Origin: a virus
Direction: 5' to 3' (one strand)
Virus record (IMG/VR): IMGVR_UViG_3300008339_000021
Coordinates: 26,206 to 90,205 of that record
Length of the DNA: 64,000 bases
Shown here piece after piece: positions 47,277-56,851 of this stretch. The first letter of the stretch is position 1, and every line of letters starts with the position of its first letter. Position numbers and translations under genes: made by a program. The notes beneath the pieces are model-generated. The model did no database searches. It was not told where the DNA came from and saw nothing but the letters and a program-made list of their open reading frames with translations.

Positions 47277-47615
47277 TTAAACATTTTTAACTCTTCTTCC
47301 CATACCTACTCTAGACTTCTCAGCTTTTTTAGCTTTTAGTTTAGAAGGAGATAATTCACTTTTTGTTTTAGGAGTATCCTTAGATACTCTTCTTGTAGGC
47401 CGGCAGTATTCATTTTTACCACCGGCACCACAAGCTTTTCCTGTTTTAGTATCTTGCCATTTTTCTTTTTCCCATCTTTTAAGTTCAGATCCTTCCTTAG
47501 TTTTTCTAACTTTGCCGGATTTTTTTCTGCACTTTGCTATAGCCTGAGAAGCCCTAGCAGAAGGGAATACAGCATATCTTGCTTTTACACTATGATAACA
47601 TGCATCTTTTGGCAT
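47277..47615 (-). CDS. Small basic protein resembling viral DUF family (CYHSVKARY...CRPTRRVSK)
   Basis: A 112-residue protein with KDACYHSVKARYAVFPSARAS, then CRKKSGKVRK, then RWEKEKWQDTKTGKACG and YCRPTRRVSKDTPKT. This set of motifs recalls small proteins of unknown function found in marine phages and large eukaryotic viruses (I recall DUF5872-like, unverified). Conserved Cys/His pairs may bind zinc. It has the same strong positive charge as the cluster. A role in packing or protecting DNA is a reasonable guess. Confidence 0.7.
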   Translation of the reverse strand: MPKDACYHSVKARYAVFPSARASQAIAKCRKKSGKVRKTKEGSELKRWEKEKWQDTKTGKACGAGGKNEYCRPTRRVSKDTPKTKSELSPSKLKAKKAEKSRVGMGRRVKNV

Positions 47616-47624
47616 TACTATTTT

Positions 47625-47777
47625 TTATTTTTTTGGTTTAGCAACTTTTTTGTTGAGACCAACTTTAGTTCCTTTAGATCCAGCAGTTTTGTCTGCAAAA
47701 ACTTTTGCATTAGAATTGACCATACCTCCTGTTTTCATCATTGTTTTGCCATACATAGCTTTAGATACTTTTTTCAT
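47625..47777 (-). CDS. Small basic protein, 50 residues
   Basis: An open frame from the ATG at 47777 to the TAA at 47625-47627. The protein starts MKKVSKAMYGKTMMKTGGMV and ends KVGLNKKVAKPKK. It contains a KTGGMV motif like the GG motifs of its neighbours. It fits precisely between the 337- and 112-residue genes with short A-rich spacers, so I consider it real despite its size. Probably part of the basic virion protein set. Confidence 0.65.
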   Translation of the reverse strand: MKKVSKAMYGKTMMKTGGMVNSNAKVFADKTAGSKGTKVGLNKKVAKPKK

Positions 47778-47789
47778 TTTATTTAACTT

Positions 47790-48803
47790 TTAAGAGTTCC
47801 AAACTTTTTCAACAGATGAGCTAAGATCATTTAAAATATCCTCATGTAAAGGGTTTTTTAAATGCTCAATAACATCAGATACATTTCTACCAAGAAGACT
47901 TCCTGTCTTAGCATGGTATATATATCCATCTGCCTTACTTATAATATACTTAAAAAAACTGGAATCACGTACAATTGATTTAATTTTTAATGTTTCCATG
48001 TCTAAATTAACTGCATCTATAAAGGATTTTGCTGCCCTTTCTTTGTTCCCCTCAGATCCTATTCCATTAATATGGTTATCCATATTTTCATAAATAATAT
48101 CTAGTGGAGTAGATTTTCTATATTGTGTACTATCACCATCTACAATTTTTGCAATATAGAATAACTTAGTACTGTTTTTATCAAATAATTTTTGAAGTTC
48201 TGCCAATGCTTTGTTACGGAGTTTTTTGTACTCTGTTCTGATCATTGAAGTTTCTTGTTCTTTATCTAAGTAGAACTTAGGTGGCACCGGTCTTGATCTT
48301 GCATCTTCATAACTTTTAGCTACAATAGAAAAACCTCCTGCTTCAATAGCATAATATTTTATTTTGTCAAAAGGATTATTAAGATCTAAGAACACTGGTT
48401 CATTACCACATTTAATTTCTATTTTATTCCAGAACTCTGCATTATCAGGCTTTAATAATTTTACCTGATTCCAGAAGTCTTTACTTTCAGGATCAAGAAT
48501 ATTTGCTGCTAACTCCTTTTCTAAATCAGCAATGCACTCTCTTATTTGTCTTACTCTAGATTGCTTCTCTTCTTCTGGTAATAATTTTATTTCTGGAGCA
48601 AATTCATTAAGTCCTGTTACATATCTAATTACTCCATTACTTTCAAGACATGCAAGTTGTTCTTGGTGTCTTACACCATCATAAAGAGCTAGACCATATT
48701 CTTCAAGACCCATGTTAGTACTTTGGCTATCAACAAAAGGTCTGATAGCTAGTTTTGTTTTTTTTGTGCTGGTAGTTTCTACCATTGTAAATTGTGTTTC
48801 CAT
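47790..48803 (-). CDS. Capsid-region protein of unknown function
   Basis: A 337-residue protein directly after the major capsid gene and its terminator. The first 90 residues are strand-like with GLALYDGVRHQEQLACLESNG. The middle has LDPESKDFWNQVKLLKPDNAEFWNKIEIKCGNEPVFLDL, quoted in parts, and YAIEAGGFSIVAKSYEDARSR. The C-terminal half is helical and charged. No catalytic motif is evident. Position suggests a capsid accessory or decoration protein or an assembly factor. It is followed by the cluster of small basic proteins, probably on the same transcript. Confidence 0.65.
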   Translation of the reverse strand: METQFTMVETTSTKKTKLAIRPFVDSQSTNMGLEEYGLALYDGVRHQEQLACLESNGVIRYVTGLNEFAPEIKLLPEEEKQSRVRQIRECIADLEKELAANILDPESKDFWNQVKLLKPDNAEFWNKIEIKCGNEPVFLDLNNPFDKIKYYAIEAGGFSIVAKSYEDARSRPVPPKFYLDKEQETSMIRTEYKKLRNKALAELQKLFDKNSTKLFYIAKIVDGDSTQYRKSTPLDIIYENMDNHINGIGSEGNKERAAKSFIDAVNLDMETLKIKSIVRDSSFFKYIISKADGYIYHAKTGSLLGRNVSDVIEHLKNPLHEDILNDLSSSVEKVWNS

Positions 48804-48836
48804 GTTGGTTTTTATTTGTTGATTTTTAGTTTAAAA

Positions 48837-48865
48837 TATAAAAAGGGAGGAGTTTCCCCCTCCCT
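48837..48865 (-). terminator. Rho-independent terminator after the major capsid gene
   Basis: A seven-base-pair GC-rich stem (AGGGAGG/CCTCCCT, 48844-48850 with 48859-48865, loop of 8) is followed on the minus strand by TTTTATATTTT. It begins 19 bases after the stop of the capsid gene. Placement fits a need for a separate, abundant capsid transcript. Confidence 0.8.
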
Positions 48866-48883
48866 CTTTTGATATATGATGGA

Positions 48884-50500
48884 TTAGAAAGAGCCACCTG
48901 TTACTGGGTTTCTCATAACAATCTTAAGGACTTTAGTTGGATCCTTAACCCAAATAGCTGGGAATGTTTGAGTCATCATTACTCGGTATCCATTGAATTG
49001 ACCAGAAGACTGGAATCCTTGTGTACGGCCCATATAGTCCATAGTACCATTTTGATACCACCACTTCAATTGATTATCCCAAGACAACTTCAATAAGAAG
49101 ATATTGTCATTAGTATTATCAGTGATGTCAAAGATAATGAATGAGTAAGAAGATAATGGGAAACCATCAATGATTGGGTTCTCAATATCATTTGTATGGA
49201 TGTTGTCAAATGCTGGGTTCAACACAAACTTAACATTAGCCAAGAATGGAATAACATAAGAAGTGTAAGCAAATCCAAAGTTCAAGTCCATACCTTTACC
49301 AGTGATTGCACCAATATCAGCAGCTTGAATTACAAGACCTGAAGCAACTGCTTCTCTCTTGATAGCTTCATTTACCATTCTCATACCTCCCATACCGGTT
49401 TGTACAATCAATGATCTGTTTGGATCTGGACCTTGGAACTCAACCTTACCATTGAAGAAGTTGTAGATTTCTCCACGGAACAAATCCAATGTAAAGTTAT
49501 TTTTGTTGTATACTCTCTTGAATGAGTTATCCAACTGCTTCCAAAGACCCACAGACATTCTTAGATCATCTGGACCATCTTGACGTACTCTACCACCATG
49601 ACCCCACATTAAGTAAGTTTCAATGTCAATAGCAATTTTAGACAAGTGAGCAGCTTCCATTTGAGTTAAGAAAGTTCTAGAAAGATCTCCATTGTCAAAT
49701 GCTTTTTTTACTTTGTCTTTACCCATAACTTTGATCATATCTTCTAATGAAGAAATAGATGGATCATTGTTAGATGTAAAGTTTCTCCAGATCTCAGTTA
49801 CAGGAACTGTACCATCTGCATTCATACCTCCTTTGATCATCAAGTCAGCTCTAGAAGATACTGAATAGTGAACATGAGCCTCAGCACCACCAACAAAGTT
49901 ATAGAACTCACGGAATGAAGTTCTTGTTGTGATGTCAGAGAATCTTTCACCATACTCTCCTCTAGCAGAACCTTTACGGAAGATTTTAGTTCCCTCAGTA
50001 AGGTATTTGTGATCTAGGAATTTATAGTTGTCATTGTTTACCAACTGTACTGTATAGATGAAAGCATCTCCTACTTGTAGAATATCTTCATCAGTAATGT
50101 ACATTTCAACTCCATTGTATTTGTCATAAGTGATGATATCACCATGTCCAAACTCACGTCTGTTGATTTTAATTTTAAAGGTTGAACCATCAGTACCTAA
50201 AACTCTGTTTGGGTCTTCAATGTCTTCAACAATATAAGGAAGATCAATAGATACAGGAGTCTGCCATCTATATTCCCCTCTATGGTTGTCAACCATAATT
50301 ACATTTTTACCACCAAAGCTAGACATTTGGTAAAGAGGCATTTCCACCTTCTGAGCCATTGCCCAAAGGTCTACTGGACCTAAGTCCATTGGTTCTGCAT
50401 CCTTCAACATGTTAACCAAGTGGTAAGAATCTACGTGTGAACTTGCTTGGTAAGCTGTATCCCGTAGAAAGATACCATTGTTTAAAACTGGAGTTGCCAT
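48884..50500 (-). CDS. Major capsid protein (crAss-like, HK97 fold)
   Basis: A 538-residue protein in the position of the capsid gene, after terminase, portal and scaffold. Composition is balanced, without the low complexity of the neighbours. Segments such as RSLIVQTGMGGMRMVNEAI, DLNFGFAYTSYVIPFLANVKFVLNPAFD (in parts), NDIENPIIDGFPLSSYSFIIFD and WYQNGTMDYMGRTQGF look like crAss-like major capsid proteins as I know them. The usual length of 490-540 residues fits. It assembles the icosahedral shell. The start has an A-rich leader without a Shine-Dalgarno sequence. A strong terminator follows. There is no sign of a cleaved N-terminal scaffold domain; scaffold is a separate gene. Confidence 0.85.
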   Translation of the reverse strand: MATPVLNNGIFLRDTAYQASSHVDSYHLVNMLKDAEPMDLGPVDLWAMAQKVEMPLYQMSSFGGKNVIMVDNHRGEYRWQTPVSIDLPYIVEDIEDPNRVLGTDGSTFKIKINRREFGHGDIITYDKYNGVEMYITDEDILQVGDAFIYTVQLVNNDNYKFLDHKYLTEGTKIFRKGSARGEYGERFSDITTRTSFREFYNFVGGAEAHVHYSVSSRADLMIKGGMNADGTVPVTEIWRNFTSNNDPSISSLEDMIKVMGKDKVKKAFDNGDLSRTFLTQMEAAHLSKIAIDIETYLMWGHGGRVRQDGPDDLRMSVGLWKQLDNSFKRVYNKNNFTLDLFRGEIYNFFNGKVEFQGPDPNRSLIVQTGMGGMRMVNEAIKREAVASGLVIQAADIGAITGKGMDLNFGFAYTSYVIPFLANVKFVLNPAFDNIHTNDIENPIIDGFPLSSYSFIIFDITDNTNDNIFLLKLSWDNQLKWWYQNGTMDYMGRTQGFQSSGQFNGYRVMMTQTFPAIWVKDPTKVLKIVMRNPVTGGSF

Positions 50501-50528
50501 TTTTATTTGTTATTTAAATTGTTACTAA

Positions 50529-51794
50529 TTAAAACCGTTTGAACATATTATTAGTTCCACGGTTGATTGTTCTTGTTGGTTTAGAAGTTCCTCTTTGTTG
50601 CATTTGATCATCTAATCCATTTGAAGAAGTATTTTTTCTTGATTCTTCTGTTTTAAGTTGTCTTACTACTTTTTCTGTAGCTGCTTTACTTCCTTGTTCT
50701 CTTACTCTGTTTCTATAAGAATCAGGATCAGAAAGTAACCAAAGAGCTTCAGCAATAAGATCATGTCTTGGTTCTACAAACTGATACTTCTCTAATAAGT
50801 GTCCAAGTAAGTTTGTAGGTTTACCAGAAATTGAAGGATAGTTTGGTTGAACTAATCCTGAGTAAAGATGACTCTGTACTTTTCTATCCAACTTAATTCC
50901 ACCAAGTTCACCTACTGAAAGTGTATTGTATACATTATCTTGGTAGGCCTTTGCTTGTGTAGCTTGTTGTTGTCTTTTGTACTCTTGTTCTGCCAATTGT
51001 TTATTTACAATTGCTTCTTGCATCTTATCTAACTTTGGCTTAAACTGTTGAGCTTTTTGTCCTAGTCTTCCAAGTTCTGCCCAGTCTTCAATTTCAGATT
51101 CAATTTCTTCTGGAGTTCCAAACTGTGTAGCATAAAGATACTGTCTTGCAATTTCTGCTTGATCATTTTCATTATTAGGATTTAAATCTCTAATTTCTTC
51201 CACATGAGCAAGTGTTCTAAATAAGCTTTTAAGATCAGTACCACCATCTGCTACATACTTAGCAGCATATTGGAGTTCTTGTGGCAAAGACTGAAAAAAT
51301 TCTTTTGGAGTATTTTCTCTAATTGCTGCTTCTCTCTCTTGGAAGTTAGCTTCAAATAACTCTCTGAAATCTTTAGTAGTGTATTCTTCTAAAGGTTTGT
51401 CATCATCAAAAGCCATTAAAGTACCTTCCTCAATCATTTTTGTAGCTAACTCATAAAGACCTGACTTATCTACTTTAGGTCTTCCTTTATTACCAGCTTC
51501 TTCTTCTTGAGAAATTAAACCATCAAGCTCAGCAATAGTCTCTTCAACTTCTGCTTTCTTTTCTGCAGCTTCAAGTTTCTCTTGTGGAGATTGTGCTGCA
51601 GGATTATCAAAGAACGACATGTCTGTTTTTTCTGCTGTAAAAACAGATTTTTTTTCTGGTTCTTTTTGATCATCTGGCAGCATTATATTTTCTGCACCAG
51701 GAACACCAAAAAGAGCATCAATGTCTACATCAATTTGTCCTACCGTTGTAGAATCTTGTACCTGATCTTCAGGTCTGTTGTTGGTTGTTTCCAT
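50529..51794 (-). CDS. Scaffold-like capsid assembly protein
   Basis: A 421-residue, strongly acidic and helical protein located between portal and capsid genes, the classical place for a scaffold. The N-terminal 110 residues are acidic and disordered-looking (QEKLEAAEKKAEVEETIAEL). Residues 110-340 are helical with Gln-rich coiled coil (LAEQEYKRQQQATQAKAYQD). The C-terminus is basic and Asn/Arg-rich (TRTINRGTNNMFKRF), as expected for the capsid-binding end of scaffolds. No protease motif is visible. It shares a promoter-like motif (51818-51825) with the capsid gene. Confidence 0.7.
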   Translation of the reverse strand: METTNNRPEDQVQDSTTVGQIDVDIDALFGVPGAENIMLPDDQKEPEKKSVFTAEKTDMSFFDNPAAQSPQEKLEAAEKKAEVEETIAELDGLISQEEEAGNKGRPKVDKSGLYELATKMIEEGTLMAFDDDKPLEEYTTKDFRELFEANFQEREAAIRENTPKEFFQSLPQELQYAAKYVADGGTDLKSLFRTLAHVEEIRDLNPNNENDQAEIARQYLYATQFGTPEEIESEIEDWAELGRLGQKAQQFKPKLDKMQEAIVNKQLAEQEYKRQQQATQAKAYQDNVYNTLSVGELGGIKLDRKVQSHLYSGLVQPNYPSISGKPTNLLGHLLEKYQFVEPRHDLIAEALWLLSDPDSYRNRVREQGSKAATEKVVRQLKTEESRKNTSSNGLDDQMQQRGTSKPTRTINRGTNNMFKRF

Positions 51795-51817
51795 TCTGTT
51801 GGTTTTTGTTTACATAA

Positions 51818-51825
51818 TAATATAC
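51818..51825 (-). promoter_or_regulatory. GTATATTA promoter-like motif upstream of scaffold/capsid unit
   Basis: TTTTGTATATTATTATG on the minus strand contains the recurring 8-mer, 23 bases before the ATG at 51794. It sits in the 90-base gap between portal and scaffold, where a strong late promoter for capsid is expected. Confidence 0.5.
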
Positions 51826-51884
51826 AAAATAAACTTGGAAAATTTAAAAGTTAAAAATTCTTTTTTTGCACTATATAGCTAAGT

Positions 51885-54635
51885 CTATTTTTTCTTTTTG
51901 TTTGAGCTGCCAGCATCATACTTGTTTTTATTTACTCTAGCTATCTCTAATTGTTTATTGGCTATATCTTGTTGTACTTGTAACTTCTGTTGTTCCATAT
52001 TCATTTTCTGAGAATGCTTTACCATATCATCACTTTGTTTCTGTCTTTGTACATCCATTTGACCTTGATATTGTTCAGTTTCTCTGATTTCTTTCATAGC
52101 ATCTCTAAAGTCAGACTCTTGGTTTTGATTAATATCAGCCATTGAACCATATCCTGCAGCTCTAATCTCAGCAACAGTAATGTCTTTCTGAATCATCTTA
52201 TCATCTCTTTGAGCAGCAGCATCAATCTCCATTTGTTTTTGCTTCTCAGCTGAAGCAAGTTGTTCTTGTTGCATTTGCTGTTGTTGTTGCAGTTCAGCTT
52301 GTTTTTGATCTTGTATTCTTTTCTCAGACATTTTGAGAACAGTATTTATTTCAGAGATTGACTCAGACTGTATTACTTTACCTATGTCATATATAGAAGC
52401 TCCTGTAGTATTGTTTTGTATTGCCATTTGTTTTAACTGTTCTAAGACAGCTCTATGATTAGCATTAGTACTACAGAATATATTTAGATCTCTCATTAGA
52501 AGATCCGTACCGTCAACTTGAAAAGTAACTTTTTCATCTGCCTCTGTAATATATGTCAACCTTGTAGAAGGTTTTGTAGAATGATAGTACTGAGCTAAGT
52601 CAGTTCTCATCTGATGTACTCTTGGCATTAAGTAATCACAGTGTTGTATAAAGTAGGTTTCTGTTTGAGCATAAGATGCAGCAGCAGCTTGCTCTACACC
52701 AGTAGCTGTCATTTGAGATAACTGTTGTCCCATTCTTTGTGGGTTAACACCAATTACTTCATAAGCTTGTTGCTTAAAGTGATTTGCAAGTTGTATTCTA
52801 GAAAGTAATCTTTCTGTCTGTGACAGATCTAGCTTTTGGAAATGCTGGAAGTTTAATGCATTTTCAGTATTAGTAATTGAAGTATCTAATGGTAGCATCT
52901 GAAAATTCTTCATTGCTACATAAGCTTTAGCCAAGTTACCTTTACCCCAATCTTCTCCTAATGAGTGTCTTGGTAATGTATTCTGGTCTAGCATTATAAT
53001 AGTACCTAGTTCATCTACTAAGATGTCAGCTATCTGATTGTTTACTATGTTGTATCCAATCTGGTATGGCTTCATTAAATCAATAAGTGCAGTAGATCTT
53101 GTATTTCTATCTGAGAATATAGAACCTTCTACAGGAAGTTTACATCCATACAAACTATTATCACCTTTAAACTGGAATTTTAAAGGACCTATTTTAGGTT
53201 TATCTATTCCAAGATATATTGGAGTAAATCCTCCTGGATTATTCATACCCCAGAATGAAGGAATATTAGGACCAATTTTAACTCCTCCCCATACTTCATT
53301 AATCCAAATCCAATCAATGTGTTCTCCAAATACTAAATTATCTTTACTCTTGCCTTTAAAAAGTCTAGTATCATAAATTGGTTTATCTGATACTGAATAA
53401 TCTTCACTTACAATTTCTGTTAATACTTCTCCGGTTTCAGATATTTTTGTAAGATGTCCTACTTTCTTCTGTGATTTCCAATAAGCTGTAGTTACCCTTA
53501 GTAGATAAGCTGTACCTTGATCATAGTAGTCTTCTCCTTCAGCTAGTATTTGAGTTATAACATCTGATCCATCAAGTACATTACCACCCATAAAAGATGT
53601 ATACTGTCTGTAGGCAAGAGATGGCATGTTTGTATTCCAATCATGTGATTTAGTTCCATCATAGAAAGCTCCATCATTTTGAAGACCACCAATATTATAA
53701 GCTGCTGATCTAATTGGATAAATGGCTTCTAATGCTTCCATCTGACCTTCATTCATCAAATATCCAAATTTGTCAACTACATCTGATGGAGTAAACATGT
53801 CTGTTTTACCTACCCAGTTTGCTTGAGAGATGTATCTATTATCTGGAGATTTATGATAGAAACTAATTACTGGATTCCAAAGTTCTACTTCATAATCATC
53901 CTCCATCATGCGGAAATGCCAGAACTCTCTATCTGTAATAAGCATGTCTCTGAATGCTCTTTCTTCAAGTTCATCCATTCTAAATCTTTCAACATCTACT
54001 TTATGTTGATGAGTTGCCCACTGTTCAATTACAGATCTATAATCTTTTTGAAAAAACTTTTCAATTTCTGGAAGTGTCTTGAGTTTTTCTGGAGCAATTT
54101 GTTGTTGAGCTTCTGGAGAATTAGGATCAAGACCTTGCTCTATTAATGCAGAAATAATTTTGGTTTGAGCATCTGCTAATAGAGTTTCCTCTATCATCAT
54201 TCTTTTTTGCTCAAGCATTTCATTATATGAAATATCATCAACTGCTCTATAACTTAATTTACTTGATCTTTTTGCAAATTCAGATACTAGAACATTAATT
54301 ACATTTGGAATAATTGGATAGAATTTTAATTCAAAAGCTGAGGCATCTTCTTTAGTTAATAACTCAACTATGTCTCTGTATTCATTATCTTCCTCAACTA
54401 TATAATCTGTTCTATCTATAATACCTTTAGCAAGTTTATAATTTTTCATAAACCTGCGGGCATTTCTTCTAATTTGTCTTAGACCATTCCATTCTAACCA
54501 ATCTAAATTCCAAGCAGCCCATTGCTCATCTTTTTCTTTTTTAGTAAGAAATTGAAGAGGTTGAGTCACACTACCTAATCTGTTGTGTTGGACTTTAGCT
54601 CCATTCTTTAATTGCATTGCGTTATATACCTGCAT
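51885..54635 (-). CDS. Portal protein
   Basis: A 916-residue protein next to TerL, the normal place and length for the portal of crAss-like podoviruses. The N-terminal region (DLDWLEWNGLRQIRRNARRFMKNYKLAKGIID as parts) and central wing/stem sequence (YDQGTAYLLRVTTAYWKSQKKVGHLT; LIDLMKPYQIGYNIVNNQIADI; RMGQQLSQMTATGVEQAAAASYAQTE) fit a large portal. The last 150 residues are Gln-rich coiled coil (QKQAELQQQQQMQQEQLAS) that could form the barrel or an internal extension. It forms the dodecameric DNA gate. Only five bases separate it from TerL upstream. Confidence 0.85.
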   Translation of the reverse strand: MQVYNAMQLKNGAKVQHNRLGSVTQPLQFLTKKEKDEQWAAWNLDWLEWNGLRQIRRNARRFMKNYKLAKGIIDRTDYIVEEDNEYRDIVELLTKEDASAFELKFYPIIPNVINVLVSEFAKRSSKLSYRAVDDISYNEMLEQKRMMIEETLLADAQTKIISALIEQGLDPNSPEAQQQIAPEKLKTLPEIEKFFQKDYRSVIEQWATHQHKVDVERFRMDELEERAFRDMLITDREFWHFRMMEDDYEVELWNPVISFYHKSPDNRYISQANWVGKTDMFTPSDVVDKFGYLMNEGQMEALEAIYPIRSAAYNIGGLQNDGAFYDGTKSHDWNTNMPSLAYRQYTSFMGGNVLDGSDVITQILAEGEDYYDQGTAYLLRVTTAYWKSQKKVGHLTKISETGEVLTEIVSEDYSVSDKPIYDTRLFKGKSKDNLVFGEHIDWIWINEVWGGVKIGPNIPSFWGMNNPGGFTPIYLGIDKPKIGPLKFQFKGDNSLYGCKLPVEGSIFSDRNTRSTALIDLMKPYQIGYNIVNNQIADILVDELGTIIMLDQNTLPRHSLGEDWGKGNLAKAYVAMKNFQMLPLDTSITNTENALNFQHFQKLDLSQTERLLSRIQLANHFKQQAYEVIGVNPQRMGQQLSQMTATGVEQAAAASYAQTETYFIQHCDYLMPRVHQMRTDLAQYYHSTKPSTRLTYITEADEKVTFQVDGTDLLMRDLNIFCSTNANHRAVLEQLKQMAIQNNTTGASIYDIGKVIQSESISEINTVLKMSEKRIQDQKQAELQQQQQMQQEQLASAEKQKQMEIDAAAQRDDKMIQKDITVAEIRAAGYGSMADINQNQESDFRDAMKEIRETEQYQGQMDVQRQKQSDDMVKHSQKMNMEQQKLQVQQDIANKQLEIARVNKNKYDAGSSNKKKK

Positions 54636-54640
54636 AGCTC

Positions 54641-56851
54641 TTATTTAAAATTTTTGAAAGGTGATCTTTTAAAACTTTGTGAATTAAAAGATGAACCCTT
54701 TCCAACATTACGAAACGGGTTCTTATTTAATTTAAACAAATTTTCTGACTTTTGCAAGTTTTTAGCTGCATCATCCATAATTACAACTTTAGCAAAACCC
54801 CTGTTTGACTCTTGTATTTTTATAAATGAAACTAATGCAGCAAATGAAACCAATCTATCCACATTGACTCCATCAGAATATTCTTGCATTTCTTTTATTA
54901 GCATTGGATCCGGAATTCTTTCAATACCATATTTTGTTCTAACAATTGTACCATCTGGTTTAGTTTCTACATCTAATTCTTCTTTAGTATATTCTATGGC
55001 ATAACTAAGAAGATGTGCTTTAAATAAAGAACCTGTATTTTTCCATCCATATTCCTGATACACATTAGCATTAGCTCCTAAATCCTTCAAGAAAAGAATT
55101 TGACTTTTTGGTACTAAATATCTTTGTTTCTTTCTAGATATCATATACTGTATAAAAAGTGAAATGTTATTCTCTACAATAGTCCAGGCATTATACCATT
55201 CTATTATAAGTTCTAACATTTGATGTGTTCTATTTATATCATCATATCTTCCACACCATGCAGCTACTATCTTACCTTGCTCTATGTAGGTTTCTGTTTC
55301 TACAGCATTTACCTTTCTTACTTCAGTAGATGATTTCATTACATAAATAGAGCACAATGATTCTGATGTTGTTGTTTTACCTTCTGATACGGGGTCAATA
55401 GAAGCAAAATATGTTTTACCAAATTCTGGATTTTCCATTGGTCTTTCCCAAACTACTAAACATCCAGTCTTATCCTCTGTCTTTTTATTTACAGGAAATT
55501 CAGTAATTGGTCTTTTATTACTACTCTTTACTGCAGGCTTTCCATTTTCATCTGTAAATATATCTAAGAACTCAAATCCATATTCTTTATCTTCAATTCT
55601 TCTTTGTTGTGCAGCAAGTAAATGAGTAGGGAATACAGAAACTGTTCTATTTGCAAAAGCCTCATGAATATTTCTAGGATGCTGAGATATTCTTAATTGA
55701 TACTCTTCTGGGGCTAATTCATTCTTCCATTGTTTAAACTGCTCATTCAAAGCTTCTAATGCTTCTTCTACAAGTGAATTACCATAGTCATCAATATATG
55801 GAGGCATGGACCATTGTTCAGGAATAAATAAACCTGACAAACCTATAGTACCTTTATCATCAATAAGATCTGTTTCTACAGCATATATATCTTTTGATGT
55901 TGGATTTAAAATCATATCCTTTAATGGTAAACATTGACCTAAATCACCGACAGATCCTGCAGCTATAAACATACCTGTAGTAATTAAACCAGATCTCATT
56001 GCAGGTCTCATGTACTCATATGTCTGATCCATCTTAGGAGCAATTCCTGCCTCTTCATGAAAGAAGTATTTAACTGGTCCACCGACACCATTAGTAGGAT
56101 CTTTTTCAAAGGACATACCTTGTATAGTTCCTTTAAGACCAACTTCATTCTTTCTATCTCCTTTTCTTACTTCAATCTTTTGTTGCCACATCATAACCTT
56201 GTCTGGAGACATAGGTCTATACCATGCAGTATGCTCATTTAAGAAAGCTGCATATTCTTGTAAGAATTTCCAAGATCCTTTCTCATTAATATAATCTTTA
56301 AGACTGGCTCCTATTTTCAATGTAACCCCTGCCTCAAACCATTGTTGGTTAATGAGTTTACCCATGTGGTAATATGATGATGCTATCTGTCTTTTCTTTA
56401 AGATAGCTACATGTTTGTATGAAAGTTCTGCTAACATCTCATAAAGAGCCATATGATATTGGGCATCTCTGATTTTAGCAAAGTCAAACTTCTGTTGTTC
56501 TTTATCAAAGATAGGTAAGAAGTTTAACCACATATAATATTCTCTGCAGACATACCATGTTAGATTTCCATCTTTAACTAATAGGCCTTTTCTACATCTA
56601 ACTTTTTGTTCTTCCCAATAATTTATGTAGTCTTTGGATTTAAAAGGAGATGTGCAATATACTCCATCCTTTTTAAATTTGGTTGACTCTGAAATAAATA
56701 ATTCATTGGTAAGCTCGTTGAATTGGTATTTTCCTGGTTCCTTAAATATGTTATTAAGGATAAACTGCTTGAAGTCCTCTCTGGATTCAAAACTTGTGGT
56801 TGTCCACTTTCCGTTTTCATAAGTTGGTATATCTTGGTAAATCTCACTCAT
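54641..56851 (-). CDS. terL: Terminase large subunit
   Basis: A 736-residue packaging motor. The ATPase domain has a deviant Walker A at 152-162 (KKRQIASSYYH) and a Walker B ending in FFHEEAG (E266/E267). The RNase H-like nuclease domain has D486 in FASIDP, E560 in TIVENN and D665 in VNVDRLVSF, the three metal-binding acids. All key residues are present, so the enzyme should be active in ATP-driven DNA translocation and genome cutting. The C-terminal tail is basic (SFKRSPFKNFK). The gene starts one base into the stop of the small gene upstream and is followed by the portal gene, the classic order. Confidence 0.92.
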   Translation of the reverse strand: MSEIYQDIPTYENGKWTTTSFESREDFKQFILNNIFKEPGKYQFNELTNELFISESTKFKKDGVYCTSPFKSKDYINYWEEQKVRCRKGLLVKDGNLTWYVCREYYMWLNFLPIFDKEQQKFDFAKIRDAQYHMALYEMLAELSYKHVAILKKRQIASSYYHMGKLINQQWFEAGVTLKIGASLKDYINEKGSWKFLQEYAAFLNEHTAWYRPMSPDKVMMWQQKIEVRKGDRKNEVGLKGTIQGMSFEKDPTNGVGGPVKYFFHEEAGIAPKMDQTYEYMRPAMRSGLITTGMFIAAGSVGDLGQCLPLKDMILNPTSKDIYAVETDLIDDKGTIGLSGLFIPEQWSMPPYIDDYGNSLVEEALEALNEQFKQWKNELAPEEYQLRISQHPRNIHEAFANRTVSVFPTHLLAAQQRRIEDKEYGFEFLDIFTDENGKPAVKSSNKRPITEFPVNKKTEDKTGCLVVWERPMENPEFGKTYFASIDPVSEGKTTTSESLCSIYVMKSSTEVRKVNAVETETYIEQGKIVAAWCGRYDDINRTHQMLELIIEWYNAWTIVENNISLFIQYMISRKKQRYLVPKSQILFLKDLGANANVYQEYGWKNTGSLFKAHLLSYAIEYTKEELDVETKPDGTIVRTKYGIERIPDPMLIKEMQEYSDGVNVDRLVSFAALVSFIKIQESNRGFAKVVIMDDAAKNLQKSENLFKLNKNPFRNVGKGSSFNSQSFKRSPFKNFK

